In this document: positions 1 through 7,836 of the stretch, piece after piece
Position numbering within the stretch: the first letter of the stretch is position 1
Layout: every line of letters starts with the position of its first letter
Origin: Isotricha intestinalis
Taxonomy: Eukaryota > Ciliophora > Litostomatea > Vestibuliferida > Isotrichidae
DNA length: 13,005 nucleotides
Assembly: GCA_023807065.1 (NCBI GenBank)
Contig: JAJJLU010004443.1
Span: 1-13,005, forward strand
Direction of reading: 5' to 3'
Notes under the pieces: model-generated
What the model saw: the letters and a program-made list of their open reading frames with translations, nothing else
What the model was told of the DNA's origin: nothing
The model's database searches: none
Position numbers and translations under genes: made by a program

Positions 1-2
1 AA

Positions 3-215
3 AAAAAACATAATTATGAAAAGATGTTAAAGAAAAGAAATGGATTTTTTGAAAATAAAACTGAAAAAGATAATTTAGGACATATAGATAATTTAATTCT
101 TTCTCATTTATCTACTAAAAGAAAAGATTATTCAAATGAAAAATTTGAAAAAATTTTCCAAAGATTTGATTTGATGATTTCTGACTTTGAACAAAAATTA
201 AATGAGGGAAAATAA
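3..215 (+). CDS. 3' end of an unknown protein-coding gene (5' partial)
   Basis: The frame is open from the left edge of the window, so the Met at base 24 is probably internal rather than the start: codons for KKHNYEK run in frame before it without a stop. About 70 residues are visible, ending NEGK and a TAA stop. The segment is charged and has helical character, with FEKIFQRFDLMISDFEQKL near the end looking amphipathic. I recognise no family. It converges on the gene that ends at 452. The codon use (A/T in third positions, AAA/GAA/AAT) matches the neighbouring genes, which supports real coding. A complete 63-residue gene starting at 24 is the less likely alternative. Confidence 0.6.
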   Translation, partial: KKHNYEKMLKKRNGFFENKTEKDNLGHIDNLILSHLSTKRKDYSNEKFEKIFQRFDLMISDFEQKLNEGK

Positions 216-451
216 ATATATTTAATAACAATATAATGAAATATAAATATTTAAAATAAGGAGAATTTAAAAAAGAATAAATATTTTATTTCTACTCCTC
301 TTTTTTATCAAAATTATGAATTATTATTTTGATTTTAATCTATATTTATTTATTTATTATGTGTTTTTATTATTTTTGATTATGATTTACATGAAAAAAC
401 AATTAATTTATTTATATTTATTATTTATATATCAATTGCTTTATCTATATA

Positions 452-1102
452 TTATTTTAATTTAAATGCTGGTTTTCTGTTTTTATCTATTTTTTCCATC
501 ATTGCAAAATCATCTAATTTTTTTTCAAATTTATTTCCAAACATACAAGGGACATAAGGAGTTAAATCTAATTCATTAAGATTAGTGTTATAAGGATAAG
601 AATTTTTCAAATTTTTATATAAATAAGTTTTATTATTTTTTCCTTTTAAAAAAACTATTTGTTTATGATGAATTTCTGGAGGTTTATATTCATCATCATC
701 ATCATCTTCATTTTCATTATCTTTCTTATTTTCTTTTAATTTTTTTAAGATAGGGATTCTAACAGAAGAATCATTAATTTGAGTGGGAAAAAATTCTTTG
801 TAATCATCTTCTGAATTCAAAAAATATTTTGGATTTAATTGTATTTCTCTTCTTGGTTTTTTATTTGATTCATTAAATATATATAATGTATCTGAAGTTA
901 TTCTGTTTCTTGTTATATTTCGAGATTGAAAATTTATTGAATTAAATATTTTTGATGTTTTTTCTTCTTGAAAAAATTTTCCGTATTTTTCAAATTGATG
1001 TAATCTACTATGTTTTGGACCAAGTTGGAAAAACAAATTTGACATTACATCTTTGTCCAGTTTTGATACTGTGTTGTTTTTTCTGTCTGAAAAATATTCC
1101 AT
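452..1102 (-). CDS. hypothetical protein with acidic tract, 216 residues
   Basis: This is a complete single-exon frame. The Met codon at 1100-1102 is preceded in frame by a TAA at 1115-1117, so the start is well fixed, and the stop is TAA. No signal peptide or membrane segment is visible. The protein has a mixed-charge N-terminal half with GPKHSRLHQFEKYGKFF around residues 28-44 and NPKYFLNSEDDYKEFF around 90-105. An acidic run ENEDDDDDE follows near 130-138, then a more hydrophobic C-terminal part (TPYVPCMFGNKFEKKLDDFA, about 181-200). The density of aromatic residues and Pro suggests a folded or binding protein rather than simple low-complexity filler. I do not recognise the family. It lies 125 bases downstream of gene 3 on the same strand. 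Confidence 0.8.
   Translation of the reverse strand: MEYFSDRKNNTVSKLDKDVMSNLFFQLGPKHSRLHQFEKYGKFFQEEKTSKIFNSINFQSRNITRNRITSDTLYIFNESNKKPRREIQLNPKYFLNSEDDYKEFFPTQINDSSVRIPILKKLKENKKDNENEDDDDDEYKPPEIHHKQIVFLKGKNNKTYLYKNLKNSYPYNTNLNELDLTPYVPCMFGNKFEKKLDDFAMMEKIDKNRKPAFKLK
691..706. repeat. CAT/GAT trinucleotide microsatellite inside a coding region
   Basis: Five CAT units in a row lie on the + strand, within the 216-residue gene. On the coding strand they read as GAT and encode the acidic Asp run near residue 133. Length change here would add or remove Asp residues without breaking the frame. Confidence 0.8.
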
Positions 1103-1227
1103 AACTGCTTTAATTTATTTTTTTAATATTTGTTTTATTTTTTATTATTTCTTTTCTTTTTTCTTTAAATAAAATAATTTAACAATTAAATAAACAATTA
1201 CATAAATACTATTTATTTACAATATAA

Positions 1228-3165
1228 TTATGCTTTATCGATAATATTATTAATCTTATTTCGATTTGTTTTACTTTTATTTTTAAGTAAAGATTCAGTA
1301 AAGATAATTCTTTGACTATTTGAAGATTTTCTTGAATTTGAAGTTAAATTTTGAAAATTTGTAAATCCTTCAATTTTAATTCCTTTCATTTCTTTTTTTG
1401 GAAAAATTAAGTTTGGAGTTTTCTTTTTATTTTTTTTCTTATTTTCTTTCCCACTATTATTATTGTTTGTTGGTATTATTATATTATTTTCAACACTTAA
1501 AGTTAAGAAATTAAAATTATTTTTTGTATTCAATCTACAATCTGGACTTTTATAATTTAAGTTATTTTTTTTTCCATATCTATTAAAATTTTTTTTTATG
1601 TTATTAATTTTACTTTTTTTTAGGTTATCTTTTTTATTGAAACTTAAATTTCTTTTATGAATATTATTATTGATTGAATTAATTGATATAGAATTTGTTT
1701 TACTTAAATTCAAAGTATTATTATTATTAGATTTACAAAAATTTTTATTTGAAATATCTCTTTCAGTTGAGGGAATAGAAATTTCTTTTCCTTTTGAATT
1801 TCTTTCCTTTTTTAAATATTTATCATTTTTATTGAAAGTTGATTTGTGATAAATGTTTTCTATTCTTGATTTTGAATTATTTATTCTATGATTAAATAAA
1901 GAACTTTTTTTATTTTTTGAAGAAGAAGGAGATAATTTATTATAATTATTTATTGTATTTACTGGAGAAAAAGATTTCATTTTTCTTTTATTTAATTTAG
2001 TCTTATTAATCTTTTTATTATTCATATCTTTATAAATTTTAGTAACACACTCTATTTTATTTTTAGCAAATAAACTTTGAATTAATTTTGGTTTTTTAAT
2101 TTGGGGTAAATTTTTCCATTTATATTTTTGTCCATTTGAAATTATAGAAATAATATTATTATGATTGTTATTATTCGTATTATTTTTTGAATCCACATCA
2201 ATTGTATTTGAACAAACTTTTGTTTTTTTCATTTCATTATTAATATTTAATCTAGTGAAAATATTTGATTTATTTCCTTTATTACCCAAACTATTATATC
2301 CTCCATTTAAATCCCTATTATTATTTCTTCCTTTATTTTTATTGTTCTTAATTTCTAATTTTGCTTTATTAATATCATTCTTTTTTTTTAATATATTTTT
2401 TCTATCTGTATTTAATTTTATACTATTATTTTCAAAATTGGAAATTTTATTTATAATAATTTCCATACTATTATTTTTTTCAGAATCATCATCATTAATA
2501 TTAACACCAAAAAAATCTTTTATTCCACTTGTATCAGTTTGATCTAAAATAGAATCTAATACTTGAATACTAAAAAATACTATATTATCATCATTACTTT
2601 TATTATTTAAATTATTTTTTTTATTTAATTTAAATTCTAAACTTTGTTGATTATCAATTACTCTTTGTTTCCTTTGAATATTTTTATAAATATATTTACT
2701 TTCTGGTAACTTAAAATAATTTGGAAAAATTACTGAACAATTATTATAATATTCAAATATTTTTGGAAGACATTTTTCACTTTCTGATAAAGTATAATTT
2801 CTTTGTAAAAATTCAGAATAATCTTCATTTATTAAAAAATCTTTGAATTTTGCTACTATATGAGAACCTTCATTAGTTATTATTTCATTTATTTTTTTTA
2901 TGTTATAAAAATCTTTATTCGAAGAATAATTCTTTATAAATTGTATATATATATTTTTTTCTAAAGTATACTGAGGAGAAATTTTTTTATGAAAACAATT
3001 TAATTCTTCTACTGTTTTTTTATATCCTATTTCCAAGCAATTATTATTATTATTGTCTGTTTTGGATATATTTTTATTACTATTATTTAAATCATTATTA
3101 TTATAAGAACTAACTTTTTTTGATTGAATATAATCAAATGAAGAAGTTAATGATTTACTTATCAT
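1228..3165 (-). CDS. Asn-rich basic protein with a conserved-looking N-terminal core, 645 residues
   Basis: This is a single open frame. The Met at 3163-3165 has an in-frame TAA just upstream (3172-3174), and the stop is TAA. Residues 1-45 are Asn/Ser-rich. Residues about 90-225 form a compact segment with few Asn repeats and motifs such as SHIVAKFKDFL (101-111), YSEFLQRNY (116-124), IFPNYFKLPESKYIYKNIQ (146-164), then VFFSIQVLDSILDQ. From memory, similar SHIVA-x-FKD...IFPNY...LPE segments occur in uncharacterised ciliate proteins; I could not check this. Residues from about 235 to the end are a long, strongly basic, Asn/Lys/Ser-rich tail, probably disordered. No membrane segment, signal peptide or catalytic motif is seen. 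A role as a cytoskeletal or regulatory scaffold is possible but unproven. Confidence 0.85.
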   Translation of the reverse strand: MISKSLTSSFDYIQSKKVSSYNNNDLNNSNKNISKTDNNNNNCLEIGYKKTVEELNCFHKKISPQYTLEKNIYIQFIKNYSSNKDFYNIKKINEIITNEGSHIVAKFKDFLINEDYSEFLQRNYTLSESEKCLPKIFEYYNNCSVIFPNYFKLPESKYIYKNIQRKQRVIDNQQSLEFKLNKKNNLNNKSNDDNIVFFSIQVLDSILDQTDTSGIKDFFGVNINDDDSEKNNSMEIIINKISNFENNSIKLNTDRKNILKKKNDINKAKLEIKNNKNKGRNNNRDLNGGYNSLGNKGNKSNIFTRLNINNEMKKTKVCSNTIDVDSKNNTNNNNHNNIISIISNGQKYKWKNLPQIKKPKLIQSLFAKNKIECVTKIYKDMNNKKINKTKLNKRKMKSFSPVNTINNYNKLSPSSSKNKKSSLFNHRINNSKSRIENIYHKSTFNKNDKYLKKERNSKGKEISIPSTERDISNKNFCKSNNNNTLNLSKTNSISINSINNNIHKRNLSFNKKDNLKKSKINNIKKNFNRYGKKNNLNYKSPDCRLNTKNNFNFLTLSVENNIIIPTNNNNSGKENKKKNKKKTPNLIFPKKEMKGIKIEGFTNFQNLTSNSRKSSNSQRIIFTESLLKNKSKTNRNKINNIIDKA

Positions 3166-3656
3166 TAAAGTTTAATTTAATTTTTAAAATAAAGAAAAAT
3201 TAAATTCTAATTAAATTAAATAAAAAAGAAAATCATTAAAAATAAATTCTATTATATAAGAAAAAAGCTGTCTAATAAAATCTAAAATAAATTCATTTTA
3301 AATAATTAGCTCTTTTACTTCTTCTTCCTTCATTTAAATATATTTTTATCTTCATTATATTTTAATTTGTTTTTTAAAGTTATTATAGTTTCTTCATCAT
3401 CATTTTTTTTCAAACATAAATAAATTAATACCGAAAAATAAAAACATAAATAAAAAAAATATTAGAATCCTTACTTCTTCAATAAACAGGAGAGCTCTTG
3501 GATAATATGAACTTTTTGTTGATCTTATTTATCTACCTTATTTTTTATTTTTATTTTTTGAATTGTTTTTAATGCAATTTTTTAAAGTTTAAATTTTTTG
3601 TAATTAAAAAACCAATTAATTAAAAAATAACCTCAAAAAAATTTTCTCTATAAAAA
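3166..3656. other. long intergenic gap between divergent genes, with an unresolved coding-like island
   Basis: This is the only stretch longer than 300 bases without a confident gene. It must hold the upstream regions of both flanking genes (3 on -, 4 on +). Two parts differ from the plain A/T spacer elsewhere. About 3300-3410 is pyrimidine-rich on +, as the antisense of genes here is, and the - strand reads DDEETIITLKNKLKYNEDK then a TGA at 3330. About 3478-3540 is less A/T-biased, contains AGAGCTCT, and is followed on the - strand by GTAAGGATTCTAAT, resembling an intron donor and branch site. No frame with a start codon joins them. It could be a small multi-exon gene, a decayed gene, a noncoding RNA or a long 5' UTR. 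I find no tRNA or snRNA signature. Confidence 0.3.
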
Positions 3657-5384
3657 ATGAAATCCCATAATAATAGAACTCGTAATATAAAAAATTCAAA
3701 TAATTCATCAAACATAACATCAGATAATTCAAATATATTATCTCAAATTAAATATCATAAGCTTCCAAACAACATTCCTAGTTTAAAATATTTAAATTCT
3801 TCAGTTTTTTCTTCAAACACAATATCATCTTCTCGAGAAAAAACTCCAAAAAGAATAAAAAGTGAAATATATTTAACAGAACCTGATATAAAAGATTATA
3901 ATAATAATGAAATAATAAATCAAAATTTAACATCAAGAAATGATGAAAAATTAAAAATGAGAGAAATATTTGATTATAAAACTGATAAAAAAGGGAAAAT
4001 ATTACCTTCAATTAAAAGATTACCTCCAACAATGATTTATTGTTGTAAAGAAAGATATTCAAGAGATAATTTATCTAAATTATATATGAAATATTTTGTT
4101 TCTCCTCCAAAAAATTTAAAAAAATTAAATTATAAAATTGAAAAAGTTAAAGTAAGAGATACTAGTGAAGAATATATTGATAAAACTAAAAGTATTATTT
4201 TATCAAGATATTCTTTAAAAATTAAAAAAGAAGCTGTTAAAAGAATTGAAGATAATATTAATTATGAAATTAAAAGTTTAGATAATACTATGAAAAAAAT
4301 TAAAGTTTATCAAAGTGTTTTAGATAATAATTATATAAATAGATATAATGATTCAATTAAAAAATTATATATTCAAATTGAAAATGAAAGAATTAAAAAT
4401 GATGAATTACTATTTCAATTAAATAAACTTTTAAAAGATGTTACTTTAATTAAAAGTCAAATCAATAAAATTGAATATATTAAAAATGGAATTGAAAAAT
4501 GGATTTTATTTCAAATTGAAATGGATAAAAGAATTCAACCTCAAAATTTAAAAGAATTTTTAAAAAAAGAATATGATAATAAATTAATATTTAATTCAGT
4601 TGAAGATTTTAAAGAATGGTTTGTTAGAGAAGAAAATAAAAATTTAAAATTATTATCTAAATTTCAAGAAAAATATAATGAAAAAGAAAAATTAGAAGAG
4701 GAATTTGAAGAACATAAAAAATATAATGCTTTTAATATTGAAATAGAAAATGAAATCCAAGAAAAAGAAAATTTATTAAAATTAGTAAAATTAAGAAATT
4801 CAAAATTAGAAAAAGAAAAATCAGAAATATTAAGGAAAATCAATATTAATTTAACTCCATATAAAAAGAAAAGAACTCTTTCAATGAATGATAATCCAAT
4901 AAAAATAAAAGACAATATATTCTTAAAAGTAAAATATATTTATTCTAATTTAAAAGAAAAATCAAAATTTTTTGATTATAATTTTCAAATTCATGACAAT
5001 AATATTGCACATTCAAATATAAGAGAAGTTAAAATATTAAAAATGTTATTTCCGATTGAGGAAATTACTAATTTTTTATTATTTAAATATAATGAATATA
5101 AAAATGATAAAAACTATACTTTACAATTAAAAACAATTAAAGCTGAAATTGATTTAAATACTAAAAAAGAAACTGCTAAAAGAAATAAAATTGAAGAAGA
5201 AAAAAAAATTGAAGAGTTAAAACATAAAATTGATTTAAGAAATAAAAAATTTATTTATGTTCCTTTGAGAAAAGTTGAAGATTATCCTTTTTCATTATAC
5301 GTTAAACCTAAAACAGAAAAAAATGAAATATTTAATAGAAATAATGAATTAACATTGAATGACTTTTTATATGAAAACAAGTAA
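3657..5384 (+). CDS. coiled-coil protein, possibly cilium/flagellum-associated, 575 residues
   Basis: The start at AAAATG is fixed by an in-frame TAA six bases upstream (3651-3653); the stop is TAA. Residues 1-95 are Ser/Asn-rich and look disordered. About 105-165 is a conserved-looking entry segment with Pro and Cys (LPPTMIYCCKERYSRDNL, FVSPPKNLKK). About 190-400 is a long charged coiled coil broken by GIEKWILFQIEMDKRIQP (278-295) and FNSVEDFKEWFVREENK (312-328). A second short coiled coil at about 485-530 is followed by KKFIYVPLRKVEDYPFSLY (530-548). This plan (disordered head, coiled coil with an embedded W-x-L-F-Q segment, coil, basic tail) resembles axonemal coiled-coil proteins of the DUF4200/CFAP type, but I cannot name an ortholog. 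No transmembrane or enzymatic motif is seen. Confidence 0.85.
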   Translation: MKSHNNRTRNIKNSNNSSNITSDNSNILSQIKYHKLPNNIPSLKYLNSSVFSSNTISSSREKTPKRIKSEIYLTEPDIKDYNNNEIINQNLTSRNDEKLKMREIFDYKTDKKGKILPSIKRLPPTMIYCCKERYSRDNLSKLYMKYFVSPPKNLKKLNYKIEKVKVRDTSEEYIDKTKSIILSRYSLKIKKEAVKRIEDNINYEIKSLDNTMKKIKVYQSVLDNNYINRYNDSIKKLYIQIENERIKNDELLFQLNKLLKDVTLIKSQINKIEYIKNGIEKWILFQIEMDKRIQPQNLKEFLKKEYDNKLIFNSVEDFKEWFVREENKNLKLLSKFQEKYNEKEKLEEEFEEHKKYNAFNIEIENEIQEKENLLKLVKLRNSKLEKEKSEILRKININLTPYKKKRTLSMNDNPIKIKDNIFLKVKYIYSNLKEKSKFFDYNFQIHDNNIAHSNIREVKILKMLFPIEEITNFLLFKYNEYKNDKNYTLQLKTIKAEIDLNTKKETAKRNKIEEEKKIEELKHKIDLRNKKFIYVPLRKVEDYPFSLYVKPKTEKNEIFNRNNELTLNDFLYENK

Positions 5385-5516
5385 ATTTTTTTTTAACAAA
5401 TTCATTAAGGTTTTATTTTATTTATAAATATTAAAATAATGTAATATAAAATAAAAATTAAATAACAAAATTCATAAACTTTTTAAAACATTTGAATGAA
5501 AATTTCATTTATTAAT

Positions 5517-6032
5517 CTATTTATTAGAAGTATATCTAAATCTATCTTTTCTAAAATTTTTATCATCTTCAATTTGTCTTTGAATACTTTCTTTTTGTTT
5601 TTTTTCTTCCTCAATTTTTTTTAAAATTTTTTGTTTTTCTTTAAAAACTTCAGGATTTTGTTCAATTTTTTTTCCTTGTTCAATTATATACACTTTATTT
5701 TCAACTTCATCTTTATATTGATTTAAAATACCTAAACTAATTTCTAGATTATCTAAATCATTATTATATAAAACATAATTTTCATCTTTTAATTCAAATC
5801 CTACTTTTATTAAAAGTTCTTTTATTCCATTTAAATTCATTAATTTTGAACTTATTACTTTATTCGTTGTTTTAATTAATCTATATTGTAATTCTGATTT
5901 ATTATTTTTTATATTTTCAAATAATTTTGTTAAAATATTAAATCCTATTAAACATTCTTCTTCCTTGTTTGTTGTTTTAATTTTTTCAAAATAAGGATAT
6001 AACTCTTGTCTTTTAGCTAATATATTTTGCAT
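5517..6032 (-). CDS. PUB-domain protein, 171 residues (probable p97/Cdc48 cofactor type)
   Basis: The start at 6030-6032 is fixed by an in-frame TAA at 6048-6050; the stop is TAG, the only TAG in the window. Residues about 20-105 match a PUB (PUG) domain: paired helices with CLIGFNILTKLFENI, then YRLIKTTNKVISSKLM, NGIKELLIKVGFEL, and YVLYNNDLDNLEISLGIL. The spacing of the KxLxxxGFxx..xxxL strand-helix unit is typical of the family. PUB domains in PNGase, UBXN6 and HOIP bind the C-terminal tail of the AAA+ ATPase p97/Cdc48, in ER-associated and other ubiquitin-dependent quality control. Residues about 127-165 are a charged helix (EKQKILKKIEEEKKQKESI) ending in RRF-like basic residues. No UBX, transglutaminase or RING domain follows, so this is a short, adaptor-like version. 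Divergent with gene 6, sharing a 195-base upstream region. Confidence 0.85.
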   Translation of the reverse strand: MQNILAKRQELYPYFEKIKTTNKEEECLIGFNILTKLFENIKNNKSELQYRLIKTTNKVISSKLMNLNGIKELLIKVGFELKDENYVLYNNDLDNLEISLGILNQYKDEVENKVYIIEQGKKIEQNPEVFKEKQKILKKIEEEKKQKESIQRQIEDDKNFRKDRFRYTSNK

Positions 6033-6227
6033 TTTTATAAAAATAAATTATTTTTTATTTTTATATTTATAAATCATCATATATTGAATTATTCAAAAAT
6101 AAAAAAGATGAAAAAAAGCAAAAAATATATTTATTTGAATTTCTTAATAAAAAAAAATTTAATTATTTTGATAAATAAAAAATTATTATAAAATATATTC
6201 ACAATTATTAAATAAATAATAATCATA
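6033..6227. promoter_or_regulatory. 195-base divergent intergenic region shared by genes 5 and 6
   Basis: The two genes fire outward from this short, nearly pure A/T interval, so it must contain the upstream control regions and 5' UTRs of both. Many ATTTAT/AATAAA-type stretches are present, but in such composition none can be singled out as a TATA box or other site. Confidence 0.4.
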
Positions 6228-7712
6228 ATGAAAAGGATAAAATGCATTGATATTATTTATATTGTTTTTGCTTTGCTTGTAGCAACTATTGCATGTTCTC
6301 TTGTTGCTTCATTAGTAAATTTTTATTCATCTTGTGAAATATCAGAAATATACAATAAAATTATAAGTCAAAATTTAAAGAATAGTCCAATTTTTGATAT
6401 AAAAATAAACAAAAATTGTTCTGATTCAGATAAAAATATATTAGGTACATTTGGGGGAACAAAAAAAGGATATGAATATTCTGGAAAAGAATATATTGGT
6501 AACAAAGAAGATAGTAGGGAATGTAAATCTAAAAGATGTACTGATATTAATCCAATACCTGAAACTGAGTATCAAAAATTAAAAAATAATATAATTTGCG
6601 GAAGCAGGACAACAAAAAATTATTTTGATTATTATAAATTATCAGTAAAACAAGGAAAAGAATGTGAAAAAAATCAAAAAAGTTGTGGATATTTAGATTA
6701 TTATAACAATATTTTATGTTTACCTGAAAATATGGAGTGCCCAATTAACGATATCTTTATTTCTAATCAATCTAATTTGTTTTATCCAAATTATAAATCA
6801 ATTAAATTAAGTGATAATGAATATTTATATTATTCAACAGAAAATCCAAAAGGATATATTATTACTAGTTTATCTCCTCTTCTTTTCGGCGAGCCTTGTG
6901 GTTCTAGAACTTATAATTTTTTTATTATTTCTTCATTAGATATTTTTCCATATTGTAATTACAATAACAGAAATTATAATTATTATTATAGTAATAAATT
7001 AATTAGTTTAAATGCTAAAGAATTTTTTTCTCAAAATAATCTCTATGATAAAATTACAAATATTCCAAGTTATTATAATTTTATAAATAATGAAACACTT
7101 TTAGATCTTTTCGCAATTGGATATATTGGAATTTCTGATAAATTTATAGAAAGTTATAATCCTGGTGTAAATTTTATGTCTGATGTTTCAAGAAATTTAA
7201 AAACTAGAAGAGTAGTAAGTTTAATTTGTTTTATTTCAATAATTGTTTTAGGTGGATATACAATGTTTGTTTTACCAATTTCTATTTTCACAAATAAATT
7301 TGTAAAATTACTGTTAGTTGGTATAGAACTTATAATATTATTATTAATTGAAATATGTGCTTTAATTGAAATGGGTAATTCAATAAATTATTTTCCAGAA
7401 GGTCAATTTCCAAAAGATTATTATAAAATAAATTCCTATTTTGATAGATTAACAGATTTAATGGGAAATGAAAAAGCTCATTATCATTTTTGGCCTTTTT
7501 TTCCTTTATTACTTTTTACCATTGCTTATTATTTTTATATTTTTAAACATAAAGAAGAAGAAAAAGAAAATGAGAAGCCAATTAAAATTGATCCTTATTT
7601 ATTAGCATATTGTAATAATTATAATAATAGTACCGCAAATAATAATTATATTTCTGATAATTCTAATCAAGCTTTTCTTTCTGGAATCGAAACAAATAGA
7701 ATTAATTTATGA
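6228..7712 (+). CDS. Cys-rich four-pass membrane protein, 494 residues
   Basis: The start ATAATG has an in-frame TAA at 6213-6215; the stop is TGA. Hydrophobic segments at about residues 8-32, 327-350, 358-384 and 420-440 predict four membrane passes. A large loop (33-326) and a short Asn/Lys-rich tail lie between and after them. The loop carries eleven Cys (36, 64, 99, 104, 124, 146, 153, 164, 171, 224, 243), as expected of a disulfide-bonded extracellular or lumenal domain. Notable motifs are CGSRT at 124-128 and again at 224-228, NYFDYYK (131-137), and CPINDIFIS (171-179). From memory, CPI-N/T-DI loops of this kind occur in large families of uncharacterised ciliate surface proteins; function is unknown. 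The first segment may be a signal anchor rather than a cleaved signal peptide. If TGA were sense, only eight residues would be added before a TAA, so the given end is preferred. Confidence 0.88.
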   Translation: MKRIKCIDIIYIVFALLVATIACSLVASLVNFYSSCEISEIYNKIISQNLKNSPIFDIKINKNCSDSDKNILGTFGGTKKGYEYSGKEYIGNKEDSRECKSKRCTDINPIPETEYQKLKNNIICGSRTTKNYFDYYKLSVKQGKECEKNQKSCGYLDYYNNILCLPENMECPINDIFISNQSNLFYPNYKSIKLSDNEYLYYSTENPKGYIITSLSPLLFGEPCGSRTYNFFIISSLDIFPYCNYNNRNYNYYYSNKLISLNAKEFFSQNNLYDKITNIPSYYNFINNETLLDLFAIGYIGISDKFIESYNPGVNFMSDVSRNLKTRRVVSLICFISIIVLGGYTMFVLPISIFTNKFVKLLLVGIELIILLLIEICALIEMGNSINYFPEGQFPKDYYKINSYFDRLTDLMGNEKAHYHFWPFFPLLLFTIAYYFYIFKHKEEEKENEKPIKIDPYLLAYCNNYNNSTANNNYISDNSNQAFLSGIETNRINL

Positions 7713-7836
7713 TTTCCATGGAAATATTTTTCTTAATCAGAAGTTGGTAAATTAACTATTATATTTAATTATTTAATATTTATTTGTTCCCAAATTTATT
7801 ATTTAAAAAATTCATAAATAAAAATAAATTTCATAA

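Noticed and set aside
216..451. Weak inverted repeat AAGGAG/CTCCT in the gap between genes 1 and 2 as a terminator hairpin
   Set aside because: The arms are five to six bases with a long loop, well within chance, and bacterial-type terminators do not apply here.
2165..2542. 125-codon + strand frame with Phe/Leu-rich, membrane-like product
   Set aside because: It is the antisense of gene 3; Asn/Lys-rich coding sequence reads as Phe/Leu/Ile-rich on the other strand in such composition.
3778..4915. Two - strand frames (3778-4011, 4664-4915) with hydrophobic products
   Set aside because: Both are antisense shadows of the coiled-coil gene 4.
6547..6744. 65-codon - strand frame
   Set aside because: Antisense of the membrane-protein gene 6, with no independent start context or conserved motif.
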